From contig OY783194.1 of the NCBI GenBank assembly GCA_963678675.1, positions 18,438,778 through 18,502,777 of the forward strand: a stretch of DNA of 64,000 nt, read 5' to 3'. Both the position numbers and the translations under genes were made by a program. How positions within the stretch are numbered: position 1 is the first letter of the stretch; the number at the start of each line of letters is the position of its first letter. The stretch is from Xiphydria camelus. Lineage: Eukaryota > Arthropoda > Insecta > Hymenoptera > Xiphydriidae. The notes beneath the pieces are model-generated. The model saw only the letters and a list, made by a program, of their open reading frames with translations. It did not search any database and was not told where the DNA came from. Below, one piece after another: positions 24,538 through 36,843 of this stretch.

Positions 24538-25320
24538 TCAATCGCAGTTTTGATTAAGCCTATTTGTCAGATACTCTGCTGGTGAATAAACCGCCTGACA
24601 ATTTTCAGTAAATTTGTCAACAACAGCTCTTATACGAGCTAGTTTGTCAATATTTAGTCTTTCCTGGCGGTTGTCTTTGTTATCAAACCGTAAGCAAGAA
24701 ATTAAAAACTCAAAGCTTCTTTGGCTCATAGTGCATCTAAATATATCCATCCCGGTTCCATCAGTGTTCCACAATTCATGGAGATTTCTGTGTTTATTCT
24801 TGAAGACGCCAGCTAAATAAAGAAGACCAAAAAGAGCCTTCATTTCTACAATCGTGGTTTCCCCATAATGTTACTACTTTTTCCATGTTTCTGATTATTT
24901 GGCAATTCTATAATTTGTGTTCCTCACAATATCAGTCATCATCTGTCCATCTATAAAAAGCTGAAAACATTCTATTGGTGTTTTAGCACTTTTTCCATAA
25001 GCCCTGATGTTTTTAGTTCGTCCTCACATTTTTATTTGGTGTTTGTTTAGACCATTTTGAACTATTTTTTCCCAGAAAAGATGTTTTCAATTTTTCCTTC
25101 CCGGACTCTTTCCTTTTCTTCTTGTTCCTTTTTGTTCTTGTATCTCTCCTTGTCCTTCATCTCCTGCTTCTTGCTCTTGATCAGGATAATCGCTTTGGAT
25201 ACTAAGATGGTCGACTTCCTGTTCTTCTTCTGAGTCTTCTTCATCAACAAAAGGTTCGATGGCTTCAGACTCCCCCAAAGTCTCAAGAGAGCATCTTGTC
25301 CCTTTTGCCAATCGCATCTT
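24538..25320 (-). pseudogene. piggyBac transposase, N-terminal half, frameshifted
   Basis: Read on the minus strand from about 25317: an acidic N-terminal segment (EEDSEEEQE), then after a frameshift TKNIRAYGKSAKTPIECF and a segment before 24843, then ALFGLLYLAGV, ELWNTDGTGMDIFRCTMS, FEFLISCLRFD and NCQAVYSPAEYLT. These are diagnostic DDE_Tnp_1_7 (piggyBac) motifs in family order. The protein stops at the point where the family continues with the conserved catalytic core, so only the first part remains. At least two frameshifts are present. No TIR was recognised for it. Confidence 0.85.
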
Positions 25321-26116
25321 TCTATAAATGAAAAAGCATTGAAAACTAACTAAAAAAAAAAACTCAGAAAAATTGCTCTTACCTTGCTAATTGTAAGTAG
25401 GCTAAGTAAAAAATCAGAAACGGAAAAAAAATTTTTAAGAACCCACCCGTTCCACCATTCCACCATTTCGTTTATTATTATTTTTCTCGAAAACGGTCCA
25501 CTTTATCGACAATAAAAAAGAGTAGCTTTTTTTTAGTGTAAGGTTCAAGCTACCTGATTTTTATTATTTTAAGACCTTATCACACCGGGTGTTAAAAATT
25601 TAAGCATTTTAAGTTGTACAACTTAGTCCGCCACTGGCAAACTAAACAAGCTAATAATGTGTCAAGGACATCATTTCAAGCGGTCCTTAGTAGTGTCTAA
25701 CATGTTCAAATTTTATAAAATTCTATTAAGTATTTTGAAAGTTATTCAAGAAAAACAGATTTCCAGCAACGTCCTTCAGGGACAAATATCTTCTTGTCAT
25801 CTTATTTTTTCATGCTCTACCTGAATCCGAGAGATTTCCCACATTTTCCGGAACACCCTGTATTTTGTGTTTATATATAAGTAAGCTCTTAGTAAATTTA
25901 TAGATCAAAATATTGATTTAATCAAAATTTATCGTCATAAAGCTAAAAAAAGAAAAAATGTTGTATATAAGTGTTAAAAACTATGTCTTCAACATTCATT
26001 TTGAAACCGCTGACGTTTCTGGCGTCTGCTCTGGAGTCTCTTCTGGTAGCCTATAGACACCACGGTTGCCCAACCAGTCGCGCAACCGTGGTGTTCCGGT
26101 GAAATAGGGCCCTCAA
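25321..26116. other. AT-rich intronic sequence, one repeat copy
   Basis: Bases ~25861-25945 ('attttgtgtttatatataag...') are an inverted copy of ~32741-32822. No gene is seen. Confidence 0.5.
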
Positions 26117-26353
26117 CACTAGAACTACCGAATGGTCGCGCTTTATAAGACGGTCGTTTTGGCGGGTGATTATCTCGTTATCCGTGGATTTTTCGCCACA
26201 CTGCTATATAACTTTTTTGTAGACTGAAATGTGCTCTACAAAAAAGTATTCTACCAATTTCGACAAAAACCTCACGGGTTACGAAATAATCGAGGTTGAA
26301 TGGAACTCTGAATGAGAGACCAGTCAAATTGACTGCCTGCGGTAGTTCTAGTG
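26117..26353. mobile_element. piggyBac-type MITE, CACTAGAACTACCG ends
   Basis: Tips CACTAGAACTACCG and complement CGGTAGTTCTAGTG are flanked by TCAA (26113-26116) and TTAA (26354-26357), which fits a TTAA target with one mutation. It is 237 bp and non-coding. Confidence 0.8.
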
Positions 26354-26357
26354 TTAA

Positions 26358-27225
26358 AGAAAATCAAGGACTATTTTAGTGAAATGTAAAAAAATGTTTA
26401 ATTTGGTCAGTGTAGTGCATTAAAAAACCGCAGAAAGGTTTCGTTGATTCATTCTGAAACGTGATGTTCTAGCTTAAAAATTAATTGTTTACAGATGGCG
26501 TGCGATTATTTTCGACCACGTTATTGAACTATGAAGTCTAAACCACACTTTTTCTTTGTTATAGCAGATATATTGACTTCGAAATCCAATTGAAATTACT
26601 TTTCTCAGTTTGAACAGATAAAGTAGTGTTATCATCAGAAAGGTCGGATTCTGTGTCAGTTTCTTTTTTATATTGTAAACTTTAGGTTTACACGTATACA
26701 GGTCTTATCTCCAGAAAATATTTTATCATTCGAAAGAGAGAATCGCAGGTAGTTCCTTTGCTTTTTCTTCTATCGCAATTGTCTGTTTCTTACAACGAAA
26801 TAATTATAAATAAATACTATTACTTTTGTAAAGTAATTATTTCTATTCAAACTGTTAAGGTACCTATTATTAAGGACTATTATTATACAAATTTTAGTTA
26901 TAAGAAAATATAATAACAAATTCGAATTTACGTTCGTATTGCATAAGTGGGGTGCAAAGAAATTGGGATAAACGAAATATTTTACCAAAAGACATGAATG
27001 TGTTAATATAGAAAAAAGAAATGGTTTTATTTTCATTAATTTTTTTCGACTTGTTGCACCATACCAATCATCTTGTAAAAATTATTTGTCATAGTTTAAT
27101 CATGCTTGAATCTAGGTATATTAAAAAAACGGCGGGGATGTGATTTTTAATATGCAAACAAAATTATTGAAAAATTCAAAATTACTTTATGGGCGAAACA
27201 ATCCAATACTTTTTTTTATAATATA
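26358..27225. other. AT-rich intronic sequence, no gene seen
   Basis: No recognisable structure. The open frame at 26770-27036 is low-complexity and not recognisable. Confidence 0.5.
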
Positions 27226-27460
27226 CTGCCCAACTATGGAGAAAGGCAGTAACTGCTAACCGACAAACTTGTGGAAAATCAACTGTAACTTTGATGCCTT
27301 TAGCCGAAGGGTTTCCAAGACAGATTACTAATGAAACCTAGCTTTAACATTAAAAAAGGGTACAAAATTTGGGTACAAAATGATTCAAGATATTCAATGG
27401 CACCAAAAAACGCATCTCGGTTTGTTTTGCTAGTTACTGCCTTTCTCCATAGTTGGGCAG
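27226..27460. mobile_element. MITE with CTGCCCAACTATGGAGAAAG ends
   Basis: Inverted ends CTGCCCAACTATGGAGAAAG and complement, extending through GGCAGTAACT. Flanked by TATA on both sides (27222-27225, 27461-27464). It abuts the left tip of the long element at 27463. Confidence 0.8.
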
Positions 27461-28578
27461 TATAGTGCAGGATAAGTAGACATTGACCCGGACATTTAAA
27501 ATAACAAGGTAAATATTGGTGAAAATGTTGAGTATAGTGTTTTGATTGATATCCCAAAATTCCCCAAAAAATTCATCTTGGGGAAAATCCGCCATTTTGA
27601 AAAAATCACCGTTATCTTGGATTTGTCGAGTTTTAAGCATAGCGACTGAACCGATCATCAGATTATATTCGTTTTTGCGCCAAATTACTTCATTTAGGCT
27701 ACGGTATCTTCCAAAATACTAAAATTCATAAATATAGAACAATTTTGGTGCTCGAGAAAGAATAATATTTATTTAAATGCTATTAACGTCGACTGCTGCG
27801 CCTTTCTGCATATCTCCACGGCGAATAGAAGACAGGTGTAAATCGTAGTAGGATTGGAAGGCGAAAGGTTGACAAATGGCAATGGAAGAACTTTAGCGGT
27901 CTTGAACTCTTTTTTAGAAGTTACTGCGTCCATAAATCCATTCCAGCTAGGCCCTGGAGTTTCTTGGAGGTGGTATCCCCACATCCACAGCATATTAATG
28001 AGATTGGCTTCCTTGGCTGAGGCAGGTTCTGGAAGAGCAGCGCTAACGTCTTCCGCAACGATAAGTGCTGTACCGATTCTGGGTTTTTCATAAGGTACCA
28101 ACTCGATTGTACCTAGAGACCTCAACTCTGTTGTCGGAAGTGATTGGTTAGTTCTTGAAATCGGATCGCTTGCCTTAATGGCTTTTGAAGGCGTTATGCA
28201 CCTTATCCCTCCCATGGCGTGAAAGGTGCCAGGACCATCTAAAGTCCTCACGTTGTAATCAGCATTGTCGAATACAAACTGTACAAATGCACCTTTGTCC
28301 ACTGATGGCTCAGCGTTCTGTGCAACTGCATCCTCAAAACGAATCGTTTCCGAGTACGACGCACATACACCAAGTCTGGAAAGCATATCAAGTAACAGCC
28401 TCGAGCCATATCGTTGGTGAAAGGTGACTCCTACTCCAAGTTGTAAAGGAGAAACGAACGAACGTTGTCGGGCAGCAGCAACTATCGAATATGCGATTGT
28501 TGTGGCTTTTCTTTTTGTAACGGTGTCTTCATCGAATGATTTCCGAGTTTGAAGAACAGTTTTCAGAAAACGTTGTAG

Positions 28579-30853
28579 TAGTCCAGTCATATCGTACATC
28601 CAACCTTGCAATAATTAGGGTAAACCTAATTTTTCTATATGTTGTTAGGATCCACCTGGGTTGTATAAATCCAGATTTGCAACCCTGAAAAAGTTGTGCC
28701 ACCTGAGATATAACCAAAAAACCGCGATATTTTTGGACTTTTTTCAATTCTTTGCCAAGAAGACACTAAAGGGAACTTCTGACGAAAAACGTCATTCTTA
28801 CCTTTTCTAAAGTAGATAAACTTTGCTACAATTTAAGCTCTAGCAGAGCTCAGTAGCTCTCGTAGTTGATGAGGTACAGCTTTGCAAAGATGACAATTTT
28901 TTTCTAAAACGGGCAGACTTTAGCTTACGCTCTACTTTCGAGTGAAATATTTTCAAAAGTACTAATCCTACATAAAAACTTCGAGAAATAAAATTTTAGA
29001 AAATTTAATTACCTTCCATTTAAAAAATGGCCAAAAACCAAAAAAGTCACAGTGAGATATCGATAGAGGCCTAAGGCGAGGGGAGCGGGATCGGGCAAGA
29101 GGGAAATAATTATTACATTGGACAACAGTGATTTTGTTACTTGAACCAGACCAGGTGATTCTTATAGATTTATGTGTCTTAAAAACGAATTTGACTCTTA
29201 AATTTGTGACGTTAGTCAGGATTTCGAGATACTTGAGGTTAAATATACGAAAACGGGCGATCTTGGCCATATTCACGGGTCTATTACAATGGAACTAAAC
29301 AATTTTTTTTAATTGCACTTGTGTCGTTTTTGAACTTTTCCATACATTACTTAATTATTCCTAAATGATTTTACAAAGCCAAATTTCAATACAAGTCGAT
29401 CATGTAGGTCCACCGCACCACGCGTCTGATACATTGAGGCCATATTCACGGCTCTATTACAATGAAACTAAAAAATGTTTCTTCATTGCACTTACAGCAT
29501 TTGAAAGTGTCATTTTTGAACTTTTCAATACATTACTTGATTGTTCCTAAACGATTTTATAAAGCCAAATTTCTGTACGACAAGTCTATTGTTCATATTC
29601 ATTTAGGCGTGTGGCGCGGTGAACCCGCACGATCGACTTGTACTAAAACTTAGCTTTATACAATCGTTTAAAAACAATCAAGCAATGAAGTGGAAAATTA
29701 AAAAATGACACTTTCAAATACTCTAAGTGCAATTAAGAAAAATTTTTTAGTTTCATTGTAATAGAGCCGTGCATATGGCCTAAATGTATCAGACGCGTGG
29801 TGCGGTGGACCTACATGGTCGATTTTTCGTACTGAAATTTGGCTTTGTGAAATCGTTTAGGAACAATCAAGTAATGTATTGAAAAGTTCAAAAATGACAC
29901 TTTGAAATGCTGTAAGTGCATTAAGAAAAATTTTTTAGTTTCATTGTAATAGAGCCGTGAATATGGCCTAAATGTAGCGGACGCGTGGTACGCTGGACCC
30001 ACATGATCGACTTGTACTGAAATTTGGCTTTGTAAAATCGTTTAGGAACAATCAAGTAATGTATTGAAAAGTTCAAAAACGACACTTTCAAATGCTGTAA
30101 GTGCAGTTCAGAACAATTTTTTTAGTTTCATTGTAATAGACCCGTAAACATGGCCAAAATCACCAGTTTTCGTATATTTAATCTCAAGTATCTCGAAATC
30201 CTGACCAACGTCACAAATTTGAGAGTCAGATTCATTTTTAGCGCACATAAATCTATAAGAATCACCTGGTCTGGTACGAGTAACAAAATCACTGTTGTCC
30301 TATGTAATAATTATTTCCCTCCTGCCCGAGCCCGCTTCCCTCGCCTTAGGCCTCTATCGATATCTCACTGTGACTTTTTTGGTTTTTGGCCATTTTTTAA
30401 ATGGAAGGTAATTAAATTTTCTAAAGTTTTATTTCTCGAAGTTTTTATGTAGGATTAGTACTTTTGAAAATATTTCATTCAAAAGTAGAGCGTAAGCTAA
30501 AGTTTGCCCGTTTTAGAAAAAAATTGTCATCTTTGCAAAGCTGCATCTCATCAACTACGAGAGCTACCGAGCTCAGCTAGAGCTTAAATTGTAGCAAATT
30601 TTATCTACTTTAGAAAAGGTAAGAGTGACTTTTTTCGTCAGAAGTTCCTTTTAGTGTTTTTTGGCAAAGAATTGAAAAAAGTCCAAAAATATCGCGGTTT
30701 TTTGGCTATGTCTCAAGTGGCACTACTTTTTTAGGTTTGCACAAATCTGGATTTATACTACCCAGGTGGATCCTAACAACATATTAAAAAAATTAGGTTT
30801 ACCCTAATTATTGCAAGGTTGGGCTCGTTTTTATGTACGATATGACTGGCCTA
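28579..30853. mobile_element. 2.3-kb foldback element inside the GCDTTS gene
   Basis: Long inverted arms (28579-~29280 and ~30145-30853) are nearly identical in reverse complement. Tips are TAGTCCAGTCATATCGTACA and TAGGCCAGTCATATCGTACA, flanked by TAG (28576-28578 and 30854-30856). The centre contains ~165-200-bp repeat units ('tttcattgtaatagagccgtg', 'tgatcgacttgtactgaaat') arranged in opposite orientations. No protein motif is present. Its removal restores the reading frame of the surrounding gene, which proves insertion and fixes the boundaries. Confidence 0.9.
29276..30145. repeat. Central repeat units of the foldback, two orientations
   Basis: At least five imperfect copies of a ~170-bp unit. 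The two on the left are in one orientation and the three on the right in the other, meeting near 29640. Each contains 'ggcctaaatgta', 'acgcgtggt' and 'tacaaagccaaattt' words. Confidence 0.75.
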
Positions 30854-32566
30854 TAGATCGATCGGGATCAAATTCTCATTTCCAGAGGATATTTGTTCTG
30901 CTGTTGGATAGGTGGAACAGTCGTAAACTTGGGACCGTATTTCTTGGCGGATGATTCTCGCCGCGGTTTCCACAATTCTTATCTTTTCTTCTGTTTCATC
31001 GTTCTTCCTCTCTCTGTACCACGCTTCATTGATAACTTGATGAGCTTTTCCTGTGAAGCAAGCGACGCTACCCTTTCCAATTTGCTCGGTAATAAAGCTC
31101 CTTTCCCCGTAAAAATTCTGTAGTTTTCTCTTTAGATGCTTTTCACTATACGGTTCCTCTTCAGGGCAGGTGTTTTTCATGAAGTCCATAAGTTCCCGGA
31201 ACGTGTACTGGCACTCTTCATTGCTCTCAAGGTAATCACAAAGCTTTTGAAACCCCTTTAGCTTGCCCTGGTCTTCAAGGCGTCCACCACGACATGACGA
31301 TTTACCTGAAGACGCCCTTGAAAACGCTTTTGGTTGGTAGGTAGGTCGACGCGAGCCTATCCGGCAAAACGTCGCGTAGCAGTCACGGTGGTATCGAGCC
31401 TCAGCAGCCACTAGATCGTTCTCAGTGCACAGTCTTCGAGAAACTTCTTCGCCCCATGAATCAGCTCGGTCTGCAGCTATTGCATGTATAGTATCTATTA
31501 TGTATACACCACAGCCAATTCTAAATGGTACTTGGCGGTCTGGATGCTTTTCCTTCTCGTAAACGTCAATGTTCTGTCCACAAAATATGCATTTTTTTAA
31601 AATCAAACACGTCACTCGCGCAGCTCAGGCGACTGCTTCGTTTCGGTTGCTGTGCACCTTCACCATCAGTGTGTGTAGGTACGCGACGCGTGTAAGCCTT
31701 CCTACAACTCTCATGCACTTTAACACTTTTTTCCCCCTCAAGTAACACCGCAATGTCATCGTTTCTTTCTTTACTCGTCCAGCGTAAAGTGTCCAGGCCC
31801 CTATTCACATCAACAAACTCACCACTTTTAAGACCTTTGCACAAAACGCACACGATGTTGTCCGACGTGGTTATTCCATAATAAAAAAATAATAATTTTC
31901 ACAAAAAATTGATAAATCGCGGCACTAAATGCAGTTTTCAGTCCTGAATCCACCACTTCGAATGTGTATTTTATACAGCAGGACACATAAATAACACACA
32001 GCGGCACGGCGCCGCGCTATCGGTTCTTTACGCTGACAGAACACAGCTATTTTTTTACGATATACAGCAACGGCACTTCGCGCTCCTCGGACAACATACA
32101 ACCGCAAACGACGTAAGCAAACTGTCGTCGACTCACCGAGCGACAGCCGGGATAATTACATGGTGAGTTTATCCCCCCACAATGCATGCCGCTTAGCGTG
32201 GGTAATTTAACACTTTCTCATCGTCGCGTCTTGTTTTCTGTCCTGAAATTAAATTTTAACTAAGCATATTCCATTATAAGTACTATTATCTCCAAACTTA
32301 TTAATGTTGTCAAGTATAATAGAGATTATAAACAATTTGGAACATAAATAAATAAAATTGGACGCTCGGTTGACTCGCTATGCTTAAAATTCGAATACTC
32401 CAATATGGGGCCAGTTTTTCCCAGATAGCGGATTTTCCAAGATAGATTTTTTGGGAATTTTGGGATTTCAATTAAGACATTTTATCCGTAACATTTTTAC
32501 CAATTTTTAGCTTGTTATTTCAAATGTTCGGGTTCGGCCAAATTTTTGTCTTATTTACCTACACTA

Positions 32567-33158
32567 GTATAGCTACATGGTGCATAACATACATATCGAT
32601 GGCCTCAAGTCAGAGGGGTCTATGAGTATACGCGTATAATGGCGTATACGCCTCTCTGACTGGAGGCCATCGATATGTTGCTGTGTAAAATCAGTCGAGT
32701 AGTTCTTGAGATAAAAAATATTTTCGTTTCTTGGCTTTTTGACGATAACTTTTGATTATAAATCAATATTTTGATCTAAACATTTACTACGAGCTTATTT
32801 ATATATAAACACAAAATATACCTGAATAGGAAACAAATTCAAGCGGGGGCAGTTTTCATATGGATACCCTTTAGGAGTTTCATGAAGGGGGTCGAAATTT
32901 CAATCGCCGTAGTATCACCGAACGGAACGAGTCGATAATTATTTAAACAAGAAACTTATAGAAATATCTTGGAAACAGCGAGAGATACGATGAAGTGAAC
33001 AAAATTGTTAAGATTTTGAATGAAATTCAAAGTTCACGTGACTGGATTACCAAACAACCTGAGTCGATAATTTGTTTAAACAATGATCTTATGTAAATAT
33101 TTCGGACACTGAGAAATACGACGAAATGGAGGAAATTTGAAGACTATGCGTAGACTTA
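32567..33158. other. Intronic sequence with a ~78-bp palindrome
   Basis: At ~32600-32680 'gatggcctcaagtcagaggg' pairs with 'cctctctgactggaggccatc' around 'gtatacgcgtataatggcgtatac'. An inverted copy of ~25861-25945 lies at 32741-32822. Confidence 0.7.
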
Positions 33159-33295
33159 GGCCCACTTGTTCAATGTAAGTTCAAGGCTGGTTCAGCTTGA
33201 ACCGCCGTTCTTGCTATATTATGTGTGACACGAAACATACCAAGAACGGCGGTTCAAACTGAACCAGCCTTGAACTTACATTGAACAAGTGGGCC
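33159..33295. mobile_element. GGCC-type hairpin MITE
   Basis: Ends GGCCCACTTGTTCAATGTAA and complement, nearly perfect hairpin. Flanked by TTA at 33156-33158 and 33296-33298. Confidence 0.9.
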
Positions 33296-33518
33296 TTAGT
33301 GGGTCAAATGTTCAACCGTGACGACATTATTGAAGAACGCGAGTTCATTGTTTATTTGAACAATGAGTTGATGCAATCTTCTCGGAATTGGTTTTAAATG
33401 GGTTAAAATTGTTGAAATTTTGACGGTGCAAAAGTATATTAAATTGTCAGAAGGTATAAAAATGGAAAAGTCGATTCATAAATTGTAAACGATTTTCAAA
33501 AAATTAGTTATATCCCCT
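33296..33518. other. Short AT-rich spacer
   Basis: No feature seen. Confidence 0.4.
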
Positions 33519-34965
33519 AAAGTACATCGAAGATGTAAAAAAAAGCCAAGTACTATATAGGGCCACTTTAAAAAAATGCACTAATAATCGTGTCGACAAA
33601 AATCCCAATAAAAATTGCTCGCTGTATTTCGTCCTTTCCTCCCTTCCAAAAAAAAACACGTAGAAAAATATTGAGATATCCGAATTTAGTGCCAAGAGCC
33701 TGTACCAAGTTTATTTTTCATGGTGGGCTGTATAAGGGGCGCATAAGTACGAGTGAGAACTTCGATTAATCCTTCACACATCGCCCACCCTGCAAATCAT
33801 TCGGTATAATCAATATTAACAAAAGTAACCAAGATCGAAATGACAAATGACTATATCAAAGCTGGCTACCAATGTTCAAAATGCTACTTAGCTGGCTCGT
33901 GGCAGAAGAAATATTGGTGAATATTTGGCATCAGATTATTATAATATTGAATTGATTCTAATAATTTATTGGAAAATACAGAAGTCAATAAACACAAAGT
34001 TAGAAATGGCAAGTATATTAAAATCCTTCAGAGTTACACTGTATAAAAGCGGACATTTTAATTTATTTACTACATAGGTAACTTATGTTTTCCATTTGAT
34101 AGGTATTAGTTCTGATATTTACATTGCCTATGCAACGTATAACAGTTATATATGGTGTTCCACTCAAGAGTTTCGTACAGAATATATTTTAATAATAAGT
34201 ATTTTGCGAATATTTATTTTGTCAATAAATTGAAAAAACCTTACTGAATGACGAATTAAGCAGTGATTAACTGGTCCTGAAGCTGGCCAATAATTTATTC
34301 CAATGACCATTGTAATCTTGTTATTTGTCGACGAAATAAATATCGTCAAAATGAAGTGTATCTTATACGAACCTCCTGAGCGAATTACCTTGCGCATTTC
34401 TTATTTTAAATAATTCCGTACTGCTTTTTAAGAAGTTAGTTCAGACCGGTAACTGCATTATAGTTATAAATATCACGCATCCAGCAAAACAGCATTGATT
34501 ATATTCAACTCTTACTCTAACTGATTTAATCTGAATTTAATTAACGCGCGTTTAAGAATAACAATTTCTTCAGGCACGGGCCCGCGAAGTAGCATTTTGA
34601 ACATTGGTGGTATAGTCATTTGTCATTTCGATTTCGGTTACTTTTGTTGGTCTTGATTATACCAAGTGATTTGCAGGATGGGCGATGTGTGAAGGATTAA
34701 TCGAAGTTCTTACTCGTACCTACGTATGCGCCTCTTATATCGCCCACCCTGAAAAATATACTTGTTATAGGCCCTTAGCACTACAATAATATCAATACAT
34801 TTTTTAATGAAATTGTTTTTGGAGGAGAAGGAAGAGGGTGAAGCACAGCGTGCAATTTTTGTTGAGGTTTTTGTCGACACGATTATTAGTTGATTTTTGT
34901 TTTAATGGTCCTATATAGTCCTTGGCGTATTTTTTTTTACATCTTTCATGTATTTTGGGGTTTCT
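33519..34965. mobile_element. Divergent foldback with mirrored coding fragment
   Basis: Arms 33519-~33895 and ~34590-34965 are imperfect inverted copies; the conserved parts include 'ctaataatcgtgtcgacaaaaa' and 'acttcgattaatccttcacaca'. On the minus strand the right arm can be read as a short Cys/His-rich protein start (VGERRNPKIHERCKKKY, 34995-34804), and the left arm keeps a degenerate mirrored version. This resembles the zinc-binding start of transposase-like proteins, but the family is unknown. Confidence 0.6.
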
Positions 34966-35388
34966 TCTTTCTCCTACGCAAAACTTGTTGGTCACAGGAT
35001 AATTTGAATCACATATTCGAGATCTAATTTCTCATGAATAAAGAATGCAGTCACGTGTATATGTCATACACTGGGTGTCACATTAGCCAGGATGTGTCTG
35101 GTCTACGCTGTCCGACATCAGCCAGTAGCAAGTCGCTACTCGACCAAGGGCAATCACAGCGCCGTGCTCCTGTCTAAATATTTATAAATAAGTGATATTC
35201 TTTCCCTATCCTCTTGTTAGATATATTTTGTGACTGTTGACTTATACAAAAGATCAGTTATGACGAACAAGAATGCTATTGTGGCGACCCATCGCGCTAC
35301 GGCGCCTTCGTAATCAACGGGGTTTTTGACGACACATTTATTCGAAAACTATTTTATATAATAGAAGGAAGAAGGAAAGGATATCGGG
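34966..35388. other. Intronic spacer, no gene seen
   Basis: Slightly GC-richer than average near 35095-35170 and 35285-35310. I see no tRNA or coding signal. Confidence 0.4.
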
Positions 35389-35533
35389 TGCGTCACGCAA
35401 TACACGCCAGCGTAACGGGTTGCATATCGGTTGACGCATCCGATCCGCTGCAGGGGCAAGCGCCTGTGTACGGTGCCAGGCGGATAACCGATATGCAACC
35501 CGCTACGCTGGCGTGTATTGCGTGACGCACCCT
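35389..35533. mobile_element. Hairpin MITE, GGGTGCGTCACGCAATAC ends
   Basis: Near-perfect inverted arms GGGTGCGTCACGCAATACAC...GTGTATTGCGTGACGCACCC, about 60 bp each, around a GC-rich loop. The right side continues 'tgtatac', as with other GGGTG-tipped elements here. Confidence 0.85.
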
Positions 35534-35545
35534 GTATACATATGT

Positions 35546-36753
35546 AGGGTGTTCAAAAAGTCCCGGTACGACTGATTATCTCAGTGGGAAATCATTTTAG
35601 AGAAAAATGTTTTATACAAAACTTTTAGGATTTTTCCCTGGTTACCCAATGGTCATATAGGATTTGACCTTGACCATGACCTTCAAGGTCATCAACGTCA
35701 AATTGATTTTTTTTAACGCAAACCCCTATTTTTGATACCGGAAATGAAAAGAGCGGGAAATTTCACGTTCAAATATGTCCTTGACTATTTTTTTCATGTG
35801 ACCTTTATGGTCAGCGGAGCACAGTGGGAAATTTCCTTGAATTAGGACAACATTCTTAATGGCTTATTCAACTTAATCCAAATTCGGTATAGGGGGTATT
35901 TTGGGTCGCTAATCACGAATCTGAAGTCAGATTTCAAAAATTAAAGATGGCGGATCCAATTTGGCGGACGAGATTTTCGAAAATCGATGGATTCACGCCA
36001 AATTTGGAAAATTTTGATGAAATCTGACCAGATTCGTGATCAGCGACCCAAAAAACCTACCATATGTTCCACTCTGTACGGGCCAGTTTGAAAGTTACCT
36101 TCAGGGAGGCTTGGTCGGTAATCGAAACATTTAATACCGGTAGAAGTCGAGTCGGTAGTTAGAGTTGGTGTCAATTCGGGAGATCGAAGCGTCTAACCTC
36201 GAAATTATGGATTTAAATGGAATGGAAATTACTCAACATTATTCACAAATTCATAATTTCGAGGTTAGACGCTTCGATCTCCCAAATTGACACCAACTCT
36301 AACTACCAACTCGACTTCTACCGGTATTAAATCACTCAAGTACCGACCAAGCCTCCCCGAAGGTAACTTCAAACTGGCCCGTACAGAGTGGGACATACGG
36401 TATACCAAATTAGGTTTAAGTTGAATAAGCCATTAAGAATGTTGTCCTCCCCTAATTCAAGGAAATTTCCCACTGTGCTCCGCTGACCATAAAGGTCACA
36501 CGAGAAAAATGGTCAAGGACATATTTGAACGTGAAATTTCCTGCTCTTTTCATTCCCGGTAACAAAAATAAGGGTTCGCATTTAAAAAAATCAATTTGAC
36601 CTTGATATGACGTTGAAGGTCATGATGAAGGTCAAATCCAATATAACCATTGGGTAGCCAGGAAAAAATCCTAACAGTTTTGTATTAAACATTTTTCTCT
36701 AAAATAATTTCCCGCTGAGATAATCAGCCGTAACGGGACTTTTTGAAGACCCT
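35546..36753. mobile_element. 1.2-kb foldback element, AGGGTGTTCAAAAAGT family
   Basis: Inverted arms of ~500 bp or more (35546-~36240 and ~36240-36753, with mismatches and a skewed centre): both include 'attttagagaaaaatgtt', 'gaccttgacc' and 'ggaaatttcc'. The centre pairs 'gtctaacctcgaaattatgg' with its complement near 36190-36270. No ORF. Partial copies of its tip lie at 21795 and in the tandem units there. Confidence 0.85.
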
Positions 36754-36843
36754 GTATATACATATATTAGGTACTTGAATAAGTTTCTGCCGTTTTTTTG
36801 TTAGAATTTAAGAATTTATTAAAATAGAAAAACAAACAATTTT

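Larger units (their letters stand above)
27769..31853 (-). pseudogene. GCDTTS/CXC-family gene, N-terminal and middle part (split)
   Basis: On the minus strand the first piece (31853-31566) starts with CVLCKG and VHESCRKAYTRR; a frameshift in an A run at ~31590 leads to CIFCGQNID, HRDCYATFC and ...AEQISSGNENLIPIDL, where the foldback at 28579-30853 interrupts. Removing it and one TAG copy restores the frame into LQRFLKTVLQTRKSF. The second piece continues with FVSPLQLGVG, FVQFVFDNADYN, TFHAMGGIRCITP and VLPLPFVNLSP, ending at 27769. The order matches a large uncharacterised protein repeated in insect and cnidarian genomes (from memory). The C-terminal GCDTTS/CXC part is missing here; it is found in the copy at 37830. 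Confidence 0.75.
27463..32566 (-). mobile_element. Long-inverted-repeat element carrying the GCDTTS-family gene (copy 1)
   Basis: Divergent inverted arms of ~190 bp (27467-27660 and 32360-32560) share 'gctatgcttaaaa', 'gcggattttcc' and 'attttttggg.aattttggga'. Tips are TAGTGCAGGATAAGTAGAC and, inverted, TAGTGTAGGTAAATAAGAC, flanked by GTA on both sides (27460-27462, 32567-32569). The interior holds the 5' and middle parts of a large gene on the minus strand, split by another foldback element (28579-30853). Without that insertion the element is about 2.8 kb. Confidence 0.72.

Noticed and set aside
24107..24541. 144-codon minus-strand open frame
   Set aside because: Composition is AT-driven, it contains a (TA)n-encoded isoleucine/tyrosine run and has no domain; it overlaps repeats.
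30851..30860. Plus-strand reading 'MYDMTG' as part of a second, opposite gene copy
   Set aside because: It is the inverted tip of the 28579-30853 foldback; the gene frame is only restored when these bases are treated as element sequence.
25861..32822. Inverted copies at ~25861-25945 and ~32741-32822 as ends of a 7-kb composite element
   Set aside because: Only ~85 bp match, with no tips or target duplication; two copies of a dispersed repeat are the simpler explanation.
35089..35310. Possible tRNA or structured RNA in a GC-richer patch
   Set aside because: No tRNA A/B boxes or cloverleaf pairing could be recognised by eye.
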